Assembly (NCBI RefSeq): GCF_016741785.1
Contig: NZ_JAERRL010000002.1
Coordinates: 310,001-374,000 of the forward strand
Direction: 5' to 3'
Source of the DNA: Streptomyces sp. 7-21
GTDB lineage: Bacteria > Actinomycetota > Actinomycetes > Streptomycetales > Streptomycetaceae
Length of the DNA: 64,000 nucleotides
Shown here: piece after piece, positions 63,640 through 64,000 of the stretch
How positions within the stretch are numbered: position 1 is the first letter of the stretch
Layout: each line of letters begins with the position of its first letter
Made by a program: the position numbers and the translations under genes
Notes under the pieces: model-generated
Database searches by the model: none
Told to the model about the DNA's origin: nothing
Seen by the model: the letters and a program-made list of their open reading frames with translations, nothing else

Positions 63640-63848
63640 GGCACCGCACCACACGGAGCTTCACCGCTCCACAACTGAACAGCCGCTCGCCGCATGCCGC
63701 CCGAACTACCACGCGGGCCTCGCGTACCGATGCGCGGGGAAACCCGAACGGGCCAGTGCCTCCCGTGACAAGTCACCGTGGGGAGGCCCGTGTCTGGGGC
63801 ACGAACGCGCCCGCGCGGCAGTCGTAGCGGGCGATGTCGGAAGGAAAC
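63640..63848 (+). promoter_or_regulatory. Candidate ydaO/yuaA c-di-AMP riboswitch
   Basis: The leader before the gene at 63852 holds features of the ydaO class: GCCGCCCGAAC near 63692, GCGCGGGGAAACCCGAAC near 63732, paired arms around CACCGTGGGGAGG, a GGGGCACGAACGCG stretch near 63793, and a closing GCAGTCGTAGCGGGCG near 63818, just before GGAAGGAAACC. In S. coelicolor such riboswitches precede cell-wall hydrolase genes including one next to phoH. c-di-AMP normally turns them off. Not folded here, so the edges are approximate. Confidence 0.55.
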
Positions 63849-63851
63849 CGT

Positions 63852-64000
63852 GTGACCGGGATGTCGGTCCGTGGATTCGCGGTGGCGTCCGCCACCGCGG
63901 TGACCACCGTCGGCGCGGCCATGGGCGTCGCCTCGGGAGACGAGCGCGGCCAGGGCACCAGCACCGACGAACTTGAGGTCGTCGCGGCGGACGAGACGCT
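63852..64000 (+). CDS. Secreted protein, probably transglycosylase/wall hydrolase (cut by window edge)
   Basis: First 49 residues from GTG 63852 (or ATG 63861): a short basic start, then a signal-like hydrophobic stretch (FAVASATAVTTVGAAMGVASG) and the start of an acidic mature part (STDELEVVAADET). The catalytic domain is outside the window. The gene follows phoH and a ydaO-type leader, the setting of the transglycosylase SwlA in S. coelicolor; that identity is inferred from context only. GGAAGG lies upstream. Confidence 0.55.
   Translation, partial: MTGMSVRGFAVASATAVTTVGAAMGVASGDERGQGTSTDELEVVAADET

Noticed and set aside
1..64000. tRNA genes, rRNA genes, CRISPR arrays, transposases or integrases
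   Set aside because: Read through both strands; no cloverleaf, repeat-spacer array or DDE/tyrosine/serine recombinase motifs were found.

Overview
The window reads as chromosomal DNA of a Streptomyces or close Streptomycetaceae relative. Its base composition is strongly G+C-rich, third codon positions are almost all G or C, GTG starts are frequent, and GGAGG-type ribosome sites are common. The gene orders are also typical: PNP / quinone dehydrogenase / DeoR / biotin carboxylase / Maf / AccE / PccB / BirA / adenylate cyclase, and MsrA / cystathionine gamma-synthase / MarR / threonine ammonia-lyase / Mca / GreA. Mycothiol metabolism (mca) and a probable c-di-AMP riboswitch fit the same group. 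No tRNA, rRNA, CRISPR array or intact insertion sequence was seen.

Region by region. (1) 1-16.6 kb is core metabolism and nucleotide signalling: the 5' end of purine nucleoside phosphorylase, a flavoprotein quinone reductase, a DeoR regulator, a propionyl/acyl-CoA carboxylase set (biotinylated alpha, epsilon and beta subunits) next to the biotin ligase that would modify it, a class III adenylate cyclase coupled to an enoyl-CoA hydratase, a GAF-GGDEF protein, and histidine ammonia-lyase. (2) 16.6-22.2 kb is cell envelope and secretion: an L,D-transpeptidase lipoprotein followed closely by a large secreted subtilase. (3) 22.2-29.4 kb is accessory and partly decayed: a collapsed acetyltransferase remnant, a divergent regulator/alcohol dehydrogenase pair, a crotonase plus gamma-carbonic-anhydrase-like pair, a sulfotransferase, and a scar where a GntR-type regulator and an aminoglycoside-phosphotransferase-like gene are both truncated head-on. 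(4) 29.4-47.2 kb is core again: MsrA, transsulfuration, threonine deamination, a DrrAB-type exporter, a large membrane-associated STAND/TPR protein, mycothiol conjugate amidase, GreA, a thioredoxin-domain protein, an aminotransferase and a D-amino-acid deaminase.

(5) 47.5-60.9 kb is the most distinctive block: an actinobacterial Tad/Flp-type pilus locus. It holds a zinc-ribbon protein of unknown role, a CpaB-like SAF protein, the TadZ-like ATPase, two TadE-type pseudopilins, the TadA secretion ATPase, TadB, TadC, a Flp pilin, a TadG-like protein, a lipoprotein, an OmpA-domain protein, a DUF1990-like protein and an A24 prepilin peptidase. The pilin-like proteins share an Asp-Arg-Gly prepilin leader, three of them with Glu at +5. 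A three-gene cassette on the opposite strand, starting with a WXG100-like protein, lies inside the locus between TadC and Flp. The OmpA and lipoprotein genes suggest how the pilus could be anchored to the Gram-positive wall.

(6) 60.9-64.0 kb carries a cis-prenyltransferase (undecaprenyl/polyprenyl diphosphate synthase family), a PIN-PhoH ATPase, and a candidate ydaO/c-di-AMP riboswitch leading into the 5' end of a secreted, probably cell-wall-lytic, protein that runs off the window.

Rearrangement and frame damage concentrate at 14.1-14.9, 22.2-22.4 and 28.3-29.5 kb. Indels there could be biological or sequencing errors. All homology statements come from recognition of motifs and gene order, not from searches.
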